Of a DNA stretch of 64,000 nucleotides, positions 9,014 to 20,300 are shown in pieces. Numbering within the stretch: the first letter of the stretch is position 1; every line of letters starts with the position of its first letter. Under the pieces are notes generated by a model, which was given only the letters and a program-made list of their open reading frames with translations, ran no database searches and was not told where the DNA came from. A program made the translations under genes and the position numbers. The stretch is from RPQJ01 sp963706755 (GTDB lineage Bacteria; Pseudomonadota; Gammaproteobacteria; Steroidobacterales; Steroidobacteraceae), in assembly GCA_963706755.1 (NCBI GenBank), contig CAVPNH010000002.1, positions 30,164-94,163 of the forward strand, given 5' to 3'.

Positions 9014-9960
9014 GGCTGCCTTGCCTCGCCCTGCACCAGTTCGGTGATCCTGAGGGCGGTCTCGAGCGCAAGCAGTCCGTCCTCGCCGGACACCACCGGC
9101 GGGCGGCCCTCGCATATCGACCCGAGAAACGCCTCGATCTCGAGCCTGAGCGCGTCGCCCTGTTCGTAGGTGCGCTCCTCGATCGAGACCTGCCCGAGCG
9201 CCGCGCCCGAACCTTCCGGCGGCTTGCGCACGACGGTGAGCACCTTCTGCTGCAGGTCGATGGACACGTAGGCATCGTCCTGGAAGAGACGGAGCTTGCG
9301 CTCCATCTTCATGCTGATGCGGCTGGCCGTCGTGTTTGCGACGCAGCCGTTCGCGTAGCGGATGCGGGCGTTCGCGATGTCGAGACCCGACGAGAAGACG
9401 GACGTGCCGACCGCGTCGATCGAGACGATTGGCGCGCGCACCAGGCTCTGGATCAGGTCGATGTCGTGGATCATGAGGTCCAGCACGACGTTCACGTCGG
9501 TGCCGCGTTCCTTGAACGGCGCCAGCCTGTGCGACTCGACGAAGCGTGGCGTGCCTAGCGTGCCCTCGAGCGCCAGGATGGCCGGGTTGAACCGCTCGAG
9601 GTGCCCGACCTGGAGGATGCGCCCCTTGCGCGCGGCGAGCGCGATCAGGCTCCTCGCCTCCTCGAGCGTCTCGGTGACCGGCTTCTCGACCAGGACGTGG
9701 ACGCCGCGTTCCAGGCACTCGCTTGCGATGGCGTGGTGGACCGGCGTGGGCGTCGCGATGCTCACCGCATCCACCTCGCCCAGGATCTCGCGGAAATCCC
9801 CGACAGCGCGGCAGCCGACCTCGGCGGCGACGCGCTCGCGCGTGGCGGGGTCTGGGTCCACCACGGCCACCAGCCGCGACTGCGGCAGGGTGGCGTATTT
9901 CTGGGCGTGAAACCGGCCCAGGTAACCAACGCCGATGACGGCGGTCCGCACGGTCTGCAT
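9010..9960 (-). CDS. Gfo/Idh/MocA family NAD(P)-dependent oxidoreductase
   Basis: 316 residues starting at the ATG at 9960 (MQTVRTAVIGVGYLGRFHAQ), where a GAGG lies about 12 bases upstream. An in-frame ATG 12 bases earlier is possible but too close to that site. The N-terminal Rossmann fold has GVGYLGRFHA, and VLVEKPVTETLEEA carries the EKP motif with the catalytic Lys of the family. The C-terminal half is the alpha/beta substrate domain. Members dehydrogenate or reduce sugars and related polyols. It is the first gene of a likely three-gene unit with the hydroxy acid dehydrogenase and quinone oxidoreductase, and is divergent from the small membrane gene at 10022. Confidence 0.85.
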   Translation of the reverse strand: MQTVRTAVIGVGYLGRFHAQKYATLPQSRLVAVVDPDPATRERVAAEVGCRAVGDFREILGEVDAVSIATPTPVHHAIASECLERGVHVLVEKPVTETLEEARSLIALAARKGRILQVGHLERFNPAILALEGTLGTPRFVESHRLAPFKERGTDVNVVLDLMIHDIDLIQSLVRAPIVSIDAVGTSVFSSGLDIANARIRYANGCVANTTASRISMKMERKLRLFQDDAYVSIDLQQKVLTVVRKPPEGSGAALGQVSIEERTYEQGDALRLEIEAFLGSICEGRPPVVSGEDGLLALETALRITELVQGEARQP

Positions 9961-10021
9961 GCTCGCGATCATCCTCAGTGGACTATTGCGGTTCCCGCCG
10001 CCGGGACGCAGGATGCCGCAG

Positions 10022-10282
10022 ATGAAGTCTGGACACCACACCCGGTGGCTACTCGCGGGGTTCGCCTTCGGCGCCGTCGCGCTGCCGTTCCTGGTCTACA
10101 TGACGGGCGTGGAGTTGCTCGGCCCCTACAGTGGCGGTGGCCCAGGAGCTTTCTACGCTGACTTCGCCGCGGATCTCGCGCGCCTCCGGCCGGCCGCCTG
10201 GACGCTGCTGCTCGGGCCTGCCGGCCTCATCCTGGTCTGGCGCATGCTCGCGGCGTATGCCTGGAGCGACGAAAAGCAATGA
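10022..10282 (+). CDS. Small two-helix membrane protein
   Basis: 86 residues from the ATG at 10022, which has an AGG nine bases upstream; the ATG at 10013 is an alternative. Two hydrophobic segments are visible: WLLAGFAFGAVALPFLVYMTGV near the N-terminus, and LRPAAWTLLLGPAGLILVW near the C-terminus. A loop with GPYSGGGPGAFYADF lies between them. I do not recognise the family. It diverges from the Gfo/Idh gene with 61 bp between starts. Confidence 0.6.
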   Translation: MKSGHHTRWLLAGFAFGAVALPFLVYMTGVELLGPYSGGGPGAFYADFAADLARLRPAAWTLLLGPAGLILVWRMLAAYAWSDEKQ

Positions 10283-10342
10283 ATGTCGCGGGCGTGGAGG
10301 CAGGCCCTGGCTGCCGTGCGAGGGACGCCCAGGCACCTCGGC

Positions 10343-10636
10343 TCAGCCCCGGGTTGACCAGTAGAGCGCGACCAGCGCCGCGAGCGCGCCCCACATCGCG
10401 AACTGGGCCCGCCGCCGCCAGGGACGCTCGCGTGCCTGCCCGACGAAACTGATCGCCGCGAGAGCTGTCAAACCCGCGAAGAGCGCGAAATAGAGGGCCA
10501 GCAACGGCAGTTCAGCACGGAACTGCGGATATTCGCCGGACAACACCAGGAATACGACCAGGGTCGCCCCCAGGCCGAAGGTCGTCGCGGCGGACGATCC
10601 GAGCACGATCCCGGTGAGAACAGTGAGTGGTCGCAC
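10343..10636 (-). CDS. Small membrane protein, three predicted helices
   Basis: 97 residues with hydrophobic stretches at about 5-32, 43-65 and 79-93, ending WSTRG. Loops are short and basic (GQARERPWRRRAQ), suggesting an inner-membrane protein with a cytoplasmic loop between the second and third helices. No domain is recognised. It is convergent with the preceding small membrane gene and divergent from prc, leaving about 90 bp upstream that would hold both promoters. Confidence 0.6.
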   Translation of the reverse strand: MRPLTVLTGIVLGSSAATTFGLGATLVVFLVLSGEYPQFRAELPLLALYFALFAGLTALAAISFVGQARERPWRRRAQFAMWGALAALVALYWSTRG

Positions 10637-10729
10637 GGATGTCGCTGCCGCACGACACGACGGCGCTTGAGTCGCGGCCGGCGTGCCTCTAGCCTAGTTG
10701 GACAAGTCACAGAGTCGAGGTCACGAGAA

Positions 10730-12872
10730 GTGTATCAGGCAGGTGGTCGGGAAGAAGCATCGTCGAGGCTCCGGACGCGGGGCCGCGGCGGCGCCACGGC
10801 CTTCGCGGCCGCGGTGGTGGCCGCCTGCACGCTGCTGCTCGGCACGGCGCGCGCGCCGTCGGCCGCGCCGGGGGCGAACGGGGCCGACCTCGCGCCGACC
10901 GATCGGGAAGCCAAGGTGTCGCGCCTCGTGAGCAGCGTCTTCGAGCGCTCGCACTACCGCCAGGCTCCGATCAACGACCCCATCTCCTCGCTCGTGCTCG
11001 ACCGCTACGTCGAGTCGCTGGACGGCAACCGCGGCTACTTCCTCGCGAGCGACATCGAGGAGTTCGAGCGCTACCGCTACCAGCTGGACGACGCCATTTC
11101 GCAGGGCCGGCTCGGGCCGGCGTTCGCGATCTACAACCGCTTCCAGGCTCGCAACCGGGAGCGCATGGCCTATGCGCTCGAGGCGCTGAAGACAGAGCCC
11201 GATTTCACGGTGCAGGAGTCGTTCGAGTTCGACCGCGAGCACGCGCCCTGGGCCAGCACCAGTGCGGAGCTCGACGAGATCTGGCGCAAGCGGGTCAAGA
11301 ACGACGCGTTGTCGCTGATGCTGGCGGACAAGACCTGGCCGCAGGCGCGCGACATCCTGCAGAAACGCTACGAGCGTGCCGCCAAGCGCAGCGAGCAGGT
11401 GACGTCGGACGACGTGTTCGAGAACTTCATGAACTCGTTTGCGAGCGTCTTCGACCCTCATTCGAACTATTTCTCGCCGCGCAATTCCGAGGAATACCGC
11501 ATCCAGATGAGCCTGTCCTACGAGGGCATCGGCGCATCGCTGCAGATCGTGGACGACTACGTGACGATCATGGAGGTCATGCCTGGCGGGTCGGCACAGG
11601 AGGGCGGCGAACTCAAGGCCACGGACCGCATCCTGGCGGTCGGGCAGGGCAAGACCGGCGAGATGGTGGACGTCGTGGGCTGGCGGCTCGACGACGTGGT
11701 GGCACCTGATCCGGGGCCCGGGCGGCTCGTTCGTGCGCCTGCAGATCCTGGGCGGCAACGCCGCGCCGGGCACGGCGGAGCACGTCGTCACCCTGCCCCG
11801 CAAGAAGATCACGCTCGAGGCACAGGCGGCGAAGAAGGAACTGCGCAAGGTGAAGCGCGGGGACAAGGAACTCAGGATCGGCGTGATCGACGTCCCGTCC
11901 TTCTACCAGGACTTCGACGCGCGCAGCGCCGGCGACGAGAACTACCGCAGCACGACCCGGGACGTCCGCCGCCTGATCGACGAATTCAAGAAGGAAGGCG
12001 GCATCGACGGCCTGGTCCTCGACCTGCGCGAGAACGGCGGCGGGCACCTCACCGAGGCGATCGGGCTCGTGAACCTGTTCGTGCCCAAGGGCCCGGTCGT
12101 GCAGCTGCGCGAAGCCGGCGGGAAGGTCGAGGTCCTCGAATCGGACGACCAGGGAGTCGCGTACGCCGGGCCGCTCACGATCCTGGTGGACCGCTTCAGC
12201 GCCTCGGCGTCGGAGATCTTCGCCGCCGCGATGCAGGACTATGGCCGCGGCATCGTCATCGGCCAGGAGACCTACGGCAAGGGCTCGGTGCAGAACCTCT
12301 ACCCGCTCGACCGCTTCGCGCTCGGGCAGGACCCGGGCTACGGCCAGCTCACGGTAACCATCGGCATGTACTACCGGGTCACTGGCGACAGCACGCAGAA
12401 CCGGGGCGTACAACCCGACATCCGGTTGCCCTCCCCGATCAGCCCTGAGGAAGTCGGCGAGAGTTCGCGCGACGGCGCGCTGCCCTGGAATCGCATCCGG
12501 TCGGCGAACTTCAAGCCCGACGGCTCGGTAACGCCCGTGCTCGGCGAACTGCAGCGCGACCACGACGCGCGCGTCGCGGATGATCCGGATTTCCGCTACG
12601 CCCAGGCCGAAATCGGGGCGATCGACGCCATGCGCACGGAAAAGAGCGTTTCGCTCAACCTCAAGGACCGCAAGGCGGAGCGAGAACGTCTCACCCAGGA
12701 AAGGCTTGCCCGCGAGAACACCCGCAGGACGGCGCTTGGCGAGGTGCCGCTCAAGTCGGTCGAGGAGATCAAGGACCCGCCGGACGCCATCCTGGCCGAA
12801 GCGGCGCAGATCACCGCCGACTACGTGAGACTCGAGCCGAAGTACGTGGCGCGGGCCGAGCCCGGCGGCTGA
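10730..12872 (+). CDS. prc: Tail-specific protease Prc, interrupted by one +1 frameshift
   Basis: A periplasmic serine protease of family S41A that degrades ssrA-tagged and damaged periplasmic proteins and trims envelope enzymes. The N-terminal part has a signal-like segment (FAAAVVAACTLLLGTARA), the Prc N-terminal domain and a PDZ domain (GIGASLQIVDDYVTIMEVMPGG). The second frame holds the protease core (DGLVLDLRENGGGHL) and the catalytic Ser/Lys region (DRFSASASEIFAAA...GKGSVQ), then the C-terminal domain. At 11702 one extra G moves the frame: the text runs VVGWRLDDVV, then HLIRGPGGSFVRL in the next frame. Corrected length is about 713 residues. The GTG at 10730 is the assumed start; it is not well fixed. 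Confidence 0.85.
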
Positions 12873-12908
12873 CCGGGCTCGCCGGCCGGCCGGCTCCAAA
12901 CGTGAATG

Positions 12909-12930
12909 GTGTTGTACTTGACTACAACAC
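12909..12930. promoter_or_regulatory. Perfect palindrome, candidate repressor operator
   Basis: GTGTTGTA-N6-TACAACAC is an exact 8+8 inverted repeat. It overlaps the -35 box of the promoter before the RND efflux genes, where a bound dimer would block RNA polymerase. Half-sites of this kind suit a TetR- or MarR-type repressor. No T-run follows, so a terminator for prc is unlikely. No such regulator gene is encoded in the window. Confidence 0.6.
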
Positions 12931-12946
12931 TATAGGCCCTTAACAT
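12918..12946 (+). promoter_or_regulatory. Sigma-70 promoter of the RND efflux operon
   Basis: TTGACT (12918-12923), a 17-base spacer, and TAACAT (12941-12946), ending 33 bases before the adaptor start. The region is AT-rich compared with its surroundings. The -35 box lies inside the palindrome at 12909-12930. Confidence 0.6.
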
Positions 12947-12979
12947 TAGCGGAGTTCTGACCGACTCCAGGGCCCTCCC

Positions 12980-14104
12980 GTGCTCAAACCAGATTCCACG
13001 CAACGGCTCGCGATCCGTCCCCTAGTCTGGCCGGCCCTGGCCGTGGCGCTTGCCGCCGTGCTGGTTGCGGGCTGCAGCAACGGCAAGGCCAAGGACAAGG
13101 ACGCGGCCGAGGCCGACAACTCGGTGCCGGTCGAGGTCCAGGCGCTCAGGCGGGCGCCGATGGTCGCCGTGTACTCCGGTACCGCGCCGATCGAGGCGCA
13201 CGACGAAGCCGAGGTCGTTGCCAAGGTCGGTGGAGAAGTCCGCCAGATCTTCGTCGAGGAAGGCGACAACGTCACTGCAGGCCAGGTGCTCGCTCGCCTC
13301 GATGGCGACCGCCTGAGGCTAGAACTCGCGCAGACCGACGCGAACCTGCGCAAGCTCGAGCGCGACTACAACCGCCAGCTCGAGCTGAGCGAGAAGGGCC
13401 TGGTCGCCAAGGGCACGGCGGAGAACGCGAAGTTCGACCTCGACGCGCTGCGGGCGGCTTACGACAGCGCGAGGCTCGAACTCTCCTACACGGAGATCCG
13501 CGCGCCGATCGCGGGCGTCGTCTCGGCGCGGCACATCAAGGTCGGCAACACCATCAAGCCGAACGACCCGACCTTCCGCGTGACGAACCTCGACCCGCTC
13601 GTGGCCTACGTCCACGTGCCCGAGAAGGAGTTCCGCAAGCTCGCCCCGGGGCAGGCGGTGGACGTCGTGGTGGATGCGCTCGGCGGCGAGCACTTCGCGG
13701 CAAGCATCGCGCGGATCAGCCCGACCGTGGATCCCCAGACCGGCACGTTCAGGGCCGAGGTCGAGGTGCCTGACCCCTCGCGCCGCCTGAAGCCTGGCAT
13801 GTTTGCGCGCGTCAACGTCGTGTACGAGCGGCGCGACAACGCGCTGCAGCTGCCACGCAGCGCAATCCTCGATGCGGACGGCGAGCAGTCCGTCTACGTC
13901 GTGGTCGGCGGCAAGGCACAGCAGCAACGCATCGAGACCGGCCTCGTCAACAACGGCTGGATCGAGGTCGTCAAAGGCCTCAAGGGCAGCGAGCGCGTGG
14001 TCGTGGTCGGGCAGGCGGGGCTCAAGTCAGGGACCGCCGTCAAGGTCGTGGACGACTCCGTGCCCGCCGCGGCGCCCGCCGGCGGCACGGCCAAGGCCGG
14101 TTAA
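12980..14104 (+). CDS. RND efflux periplasmic adaptor lipoprotein
   Basis: 374 residues beginning at a GTG. A signal peptide ends in a lipobox (VLVAGC, Cys32), so the protein should be lipid-anchored in the inner membrane facing the periplasm. It shows the membrane fusion protein pattern: a lipoyl/barrel half (EVVAKVGGEVRQIFVEEGDNVTAGQVLARLD), an alpha-hairpin with Gln/Leu/Arg-rich helices, the second lipoyl half (YTEIRAPIAGVVSARHIKVGN), then the beta-barrel and membrane-proximal domains. It bridges the permeases to an outer-membrane channel such as TolC, which is not encoded here. First gene of the adaptor-permease-permease operon, 36 bp before the next. Confidence 0.9.
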   Translation: MLKPDSTQRLAIRPLVWPALAVALAAVLVAGCSNGKAKDKDAAEADNSVPVEVQALRRAPMVAVYSGTAPIEAHDEAEVVAKVGGEVRQIFVEEGDNVTAGQVLARLDGDRLRLELAQTDANLRKLERDYNRQLELSEKGLVAKGTAENAKFDLDALRAAYDSARLELSYTEIRAPIAGVVSARHIKVGNTIKPNDPTFRVTNLDPLVAYVHVPEKEFRKLAPGQAVDVVVDALGGEHFAASIARISPTVDPQTGTFRAEVEVPDPSRRLKPGMFARVNVVYERRDNALQLPRSAILDADGEQSVYVVVGGKAQQQRIETGLVNNGWIEVVKGLKGSERVVVVGQAGLKSGTAVKVVDDSVPAAAPAGGTAKAG

Positions 14105-14140
14105 GCGCGCGCCGCGCCGGCGCCGTCTCGGGGGACTTGC

Positions 14141-17100
14141 ATGCAGCTGATCGATTTCGCGATCCGCAGACGCGTGACCATCGTCATGTGCACGGTGGCC
14201 ATCGCGCTCTTCGGCCTCGTCTCGCTGTCGCGGCTGAAGCTCAACCTCCTTCCCGACCTCTCCTACCCCACGATCACGATCCGCACCGAGCTGCCGGGCG
14301 CGGCGCCGCTCGAGCTCGAGACGCTGGTGACGCGGCCCGTGGAGGAAGCGGTCAGCATCATCCGCAACGTGCGCCAGGTGCGCTCCGTTTCGCGTGCGGG
14401 GCAATCCGACGTGACGCTCGAGTTCGTCTGGGGCACGGACATGGATGTCGCGGGCATCGACGTGCGCGAGAAGCTCGACCTCCTGCAGCTGCCACTCGAA
14501 GCGAAGCGGCCACTGCTGCTGCGTTTCGACCCGTCGAGCGAGCCGGTGCTGCGCCTCGCGTTCCTCGAAACCGGCGACCGGGCGCGCGAGGAGAGCGTCG
14601 AGCGGCTGAAGTCCATGCGACGCTTCGCCGAGGACCGCCTGAAGCCGGACCTCGAGGCGGTCGAGGGCTCGGCGGCGGTCAAGGTGAGCGGCGGCTACGA
14701 GGACGAGGTGCAGGTCCTCGTGGACCAGCAGAAGCTCGCGCAGCTCGGGCTCTCGATCGACACCGTGACCCGGCGCATCCGCGCCGAAAACGTCAACCTC
14801 TCCGGCGGCCGGCTCGAGCAGGGCATGCAGCGCTTCCTGGTGCGCACGCTGAATGAGTTCGAGTCCATCGAGCAGATGGCGAACGCGATCATCGCGACCC
14901 GCGACGGGCAGCCGGTCTACCTCAAGGACGTGGCCAGCGTCACACGGGGTTACAAGGACCGCGAGGCGATCACCCGCGTGGACGGCCGCGAGGCCATCGA
15001 GCTCGCCGTCTACAAGGAGGGCGACGCGAACACGGTGCTGCTCGCCGAGGGCGTGCAGAAGCGACTCGAGGACCTCAAGAAGAGCCTGCCGGAAGGCACG
15101 GAGGTGCGCACGGTCTACGACCAGTCCACGTTCATCGCGGCGGCCATCGGCGAGGTGAAGAGCGCCGCCCTGATTGGCGGCCTGCTCGCGATCCTGGTGC
15201 TCTACGCGTTCCTCCGGGACGCACGGGCCACGCTCATCAGCGGCATCGCCATCCCGGTCTCGGTCCTGGGTACGTTTGTGCTCATGTACGCCTTCGACCT
15301 CTCGCTCAACATCATGTCGCTCGGCGGCATCGCGCTCGCCGTCGGCATGCTGGTGGACAACGCCGTCGTGGTGCTCGAGTGCATCGTGCGCAAGCAGGAA
15401 CACGGCATGGAACGGGCCGAGGCCGCGCGCCAGGGCACGGCGGAAGTGGCGATGGCGGTCACGGCCGCCACGCTGACTTCGGTCGCGGTCTTCTTCCCGA
15501 TGGTGTTCATCACCGGCGTCGCCGGACAGCTCTTCCGCGACCAGTCGCTCACGGTCGACCTTCGCGCTGTCGTTCTCGCTGGTCGTTGCGCTCACGCTCG
15601 CACCGATGCTCGCCGCCGGGAGCGGACACCATATCGGGGACTCGCCCGTGGCGGCCTCGGAACCGCGCAAGCCCAGCCGCATCGAAGTGCTGCTGGGACG
15701 CGTGGCCTCCATGCTGCGCGCGGCGTTCGGCTGGATTGCGCGCGCCTGCGCGCTCGCACTCGCCCCCCTGGTCCGGGTGACGCAGGCGCTGAACCGCTGG
15801 GCCGACGACCGCTACCCCGGTGCGATCCGCTGGGCGCTCGCTCACCCGGCGAAGACGATCGGTTCGGCGGCGGCGCTCTTCGTGCTCACGATCGTCCTGA
15901 TCCTGCCGCGGCTCGGCACCGAACTCATCCCGCAGATGTCGCAGGGCGAATTCAACGTGGACTTGCGGCTGCCGCCGGGCACGCCGCTCGAGCAGACCGA
16001 CCGCTCGATGCGGGCCGCGCAGCGGGCCAGCGCGAAGCTGGGTGACGTCGCCCTCGCCTACTCCGTTGCCGGCACCGGCAACCGCCTCGACGCCAACCCG
16101 GTGGACGCAGGCGAGAACACCGGCCGGCTCAGCATCACCCTGCAGAAGGGATCGCGGCGTGCGGACGAGGACGCCGCCATGGCCGGAATGCGGAAGAGTC
16201 TCGACGCCCTGCCGGGCCTGCAGTACCGCTTCAGCCGGCCGGCACTCTTCAGCATGTCCACGCCCCTCGAGGTCGTCGTGTCCGGCTATGACCTCGAGCG
16301 CCTCAAGGCCGCGGCCGGGCAGGTGCGCGCGAAGATGCTGGCGGACGAGCACTTTGCAGACGTGAAGACCACCGTCGAGGCCGGGAACCCGGAGATCCAG
16401 GTGGTGTTCGACCAGGAGCGGGCGGCCCAGCTGGGGCTCGCGGTGCGCGACATCGCCGACCGACTGGTGAACAGCGTGCGCGGCGAGGTGGCGACCCGCT
16501 ACAAGCTCCGCGACAAGCAGATCGACGTGCTGGTGCGGAGCGTGGACACCCGCGCGGCGTCCATCGAGGAGGTTCGCAACCTGATCGTGAACCCGGGCAG
16601 CGAGCACCCGGTGACGCTGGGTTCGGTCGCCGACGTACAACTCGCGGTGGGCCCGGCCGAGGTGCGCCGAGTTGCGCAGGAACGCGTGGCCGTGGTCTCG
16701 GCGAACCTGGCGAAGGGCGACCTCGGCTCCGCAGTGGTCGCCCTGCAGCGCATCGTGTCGGAAGTCCAGTTGCCCGTCGGCACGACGGCGTTCCTGTCCG
16801 GCCAGAGCGAGGAGATGACGGACTCGTTCCGCTCACTGCAGTTCGTATTGCTGCTCGCGATCTTCCTCGTCTACCTGGTCATGGCCTCGCAGTTCGAGTC
16901 GCTGATCCACCCGTTCGTCATCCTGCTCACCATCCCGCTCGCGATCACGGGCGCGGTGTGGGCGCTGTGGCTCACGGGCACGACGGTCAACGTCGTGGCC
17001 TACATCGGCCTCATCATGCTGACCGGCATCGTGGTGAACCAGTCCATCGTGCTCATCGACGCGGTGAACCAGGCGCGCGGGCGCGGACTCTCGAAGCACG

Positions 17101-17366
17101 ACGCGATCGTCGAGGCAGGCAGGCTGCGCCTGCGCCCGATCCTGATCACCAAGCTCACGACGATCCTCGGGCTGATGCCGATGGCGCTGGGCCTCGGTGA
17201 GGGTGCCGAGGTGCGCGCGCCCATGGCCATCACCGTGATCGGCGGCGTGCTGCTCACGACCTTCCTGACGCTGCTCGTGATCCCGGTCGTGTATGCGGTG
17301 CTCGACCGGAAGACTTACGTGGCACCCGAGGCGTCCGCTGCCGAGGCTGCCGCCACCACGGGCTGA
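14141..17366 (+). CDS. RND efflux permease 1, interrupted by one +1 frameshift
   Basis: A proton-driven inner-membrane efflux pump of the AcrB/MdtB superfamily. TM1 is near IVMCTVAIALFGLVSLSRLK. The porter domain follows, then the TM block with GGIALAVGMLVDNAVVVLE, the family's proton-relay region with Asp. At 15557 one extra G breaks the frame: SLTV is followed in the next frame by TFALSFSLVVALTLAPMLA, the expected TM segment. Without that base the protein is about 1074 residues, a normal RND length. The second half repeats the porter and TM pattern and ends PEASAAEAAATTG. If the frameshift is real, the pump is truncated after its first TM block. Confidence 0.88.
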
Positions 17367-17373
17367 GGACCAC

Positions 17374-20300
17374 ATGCGCCACACCCGCCTCGCGCTCAAC
17401 CGGCCCGTCACGACCGTGATGGTGTTCCTGGCCGTCGTGGCGGTCGGGCTCATCTCGGGCCGGCTGCTCCGCCTCGAGTCCATGCCGGACATCATGTTTC
17501 CGGGCATGTTCGTCACCATCCCCTACCCTGGATCCACGCCCGAGGAAATCGAGCAGACCGTGGTTCGACCGGTCGAGGAGGCGCTGGCCACGCTTTCAGG
17601 GATCGAGGAACTCCAGGCGAGCGCCCAGTCCGACCAGGCGACGTTCCGCATCCTCTTCAGCCTGGACCGCGACCTTGATGCGGCTGCATTCGACGTCCGG
17701 ACCAAGCTCGACTCGATCCGCAGCCAGCTTCCGGCCGCAGCCGACCGCATGCTCATGCAGACGTTCAGCCCGTCCGACCAGCCGATCGTCATCATCCGCA
17801 TCTCCGCCGAGCACGACCTGACCGACCAGTACGAGATGCTGGAGAAATACCTGCAGCGCCCGATCCAGCGCCTCGACGGCGTGGCTCGGGTCGACCTGAG
17901 GGGCGTGCAGCCACGCGAGGTCCGCGTCCTCGCGGACCCCACCCGCCTCGCAACCTACGGCGTGGACGTGCGGGACCTGCGCGCACTGCTCGTGGCAAGC
18001 AATTTCTCGGTGGGTGCCGGCGAGCTCACCGAGAACGGCCAGCGCTACACCGTGCGGCCGATCGGGGAGTTCCGCGACATCCTGGACGTGCGCAACCTCC
18101 TCCTCCGCCCCGGCGTGCGCGTCGGCGACGTGGCCGACGTCGAGCTGGTCGCTCCCGAGCTGACCGAGGGACGGCACATGGGCGGACGCAAGGCGGTCGG
18201 CATCGACGTCTTCAAGTCCACCCAGGCCAACGTCGTCGAGGTCGCCGACAAGGTCGTCGCCGCGGTCAACGACGCGCGCAATGTCCCGCAGCTGCAGGGC
18301 ATCCAGATCCTGGTGGTGGAAAACCAGGCCGACGACATCCGCGACTCGCTGAAGGAGCTGCGCAATGCGGGGCTGGTCGGTGCGGCGCTCGGTTTCCTCA
18401 TGCTGCTCGTCTTCCTGCGGCACCTGCCGACGACGGTCATCGTGGGCGTGACCGTGCCGATCTCGCTGCTGGTCACGCTGGGCGCGATGTATTTCCTCGG
18501 CCTCACGCTCAACATCCTGACGATGATGGGCATGATGCTGGCGATCGGCATGCTGGTGGACAACTCGGTCGTGATCACCGAGAGCATCTTCCGCCGCCGG
18601 CAGCTCCTGCCGGGACACCCGGTCGAAGCAACACTCGCCGGGGTGACGGAAGTCGGCGTCGCCACCCTCGCGGGCACGGTCTGCACGACCATCGTGTTCC
18701 TGCCGCTGGTGTTCGGCGAAAAGAACCAGATGTCGATCTTCCTGGTGCACGTCGCCGTGCCGATCGTCGTGGCGATGCTCGCATCGCTCGTGGTCGCGCA
18801 GACGCTGATACCGATGCTGGCGGCACGCATGTCCGCGCCGCCGCCGGTGTCCGAGGCGTCGTGGTTCGGCCGGCTGCAGGCGCAGTATCAGCGTTCACTT
18901 GGCTGGGCGCTGGATCACCGGAAGCTGATGGCGCTCTTCACCGTGCTCATTCTCGTCTCGCCGGTGCCGCTCTTCGCGCTGAAGCTCGCCAAGTTCGACC
19001 CGTTCCCGCAGGAGGCGACCCGCACGCTGGGGCTCGCCTATCACCTCGAAGGGTCATACCCCATCGACCAGGTCGGAAAGGCGGTCCAGCGCGTCGAGGC
19101 CTACCTTGAGGCCAACAAGGAGAAATTCGAGATCGAGACCTACTACACGTACTGGGCGACGGATGAAGCATTCACCCGCATCTACCTGAAGCCCAAGGAG
19201 CAGGCAAAGCTCCCGGCCGCGCAGCTCATGCAGATGATCAGCGACGGCATGCCCGAGATCATCATCGGCAAGCCGAGCTTCCGCTTCGACGACAGCACGA
19301 GTGGCTCCACGGCGTTCAGCCTGCAGCTTTCCGGGGAGTCCACGGAACGCCTGGCCGAGATCTCACAGGAGGTCGCGCACCGCCTCTCCTCGGTCCCGGG
19401 CCTCGAGGCCGTGCGCTCGGAAGCCAGCACGGGCTCGCAGGAGGTGCAGGTCGTCGTGAACCGCGACCGGGCATCGCAACTCGGCCTCACGACCCAGGAA
19501 ATCGCCATGACCGTGGCCGGCGCCATGCGCGGCGACCGGCTGCCGGAACTGCGCACCACCGACCGCGAATTGACCATGCGACTCGCGTTCCGTGAGTCCG
19601 ACCGCCAGTCGGTGGAGGACCTCGCCCGCGTGCCGGTGATGCTCGCGAACGGCGGACGCACGGAACTCGGCGCCGTCGCGGACTTCGTGGTGAAGCCGAG
19701 CGACCGGGAGATCACCCGCACCAACCGCCTGACGTCCGTCAACATCAACGCCAATCTCGCGAAGGGCACGACCATGGAGGAGGCGCGCAAGCGCGTCGAG
19801 CCGATCATGGATGCCTATCCGCTGCCGCCCGGCTACGCCTGGAAGTTCGGGCGCGGGTTCGATGAGAACGACAAGGCCGTGCAGATCATGGTGCAGAACC
19901 TGCTGCTGGCCGTGGCGCTCATCTTCCTCGTCATGGCTTCGCTCTTCGAGTCGACGCTGTACCCGCTATCGATCATCACCTCGATCCTGTTCGCCATCGT
20001 CGGATCGATCTGGTTCATGACCGTCACCGGCACGACCATCACCATGATGGCGATGATCGGTTTCATGGTGCTGATCGGCGTGGTGGTGAACATCGGCATC
20101 GTGCTCATCGCGCACGTGATCGACCTGCGCGAGGCGGGACTGCCCCGCCGCGAGGCCATCCTGCAGGCCGGCCGCGACCGCCTCCGGCCCATCATGATGA
20201 CCGTGCTCACGACCCTGCTCGGACTCACGCCGCTCGCCATCGGCGACGCGCACATCGGCGGCATGGGCGGCACCGGGCCGTCCTACCAGCCCATGGCGCG

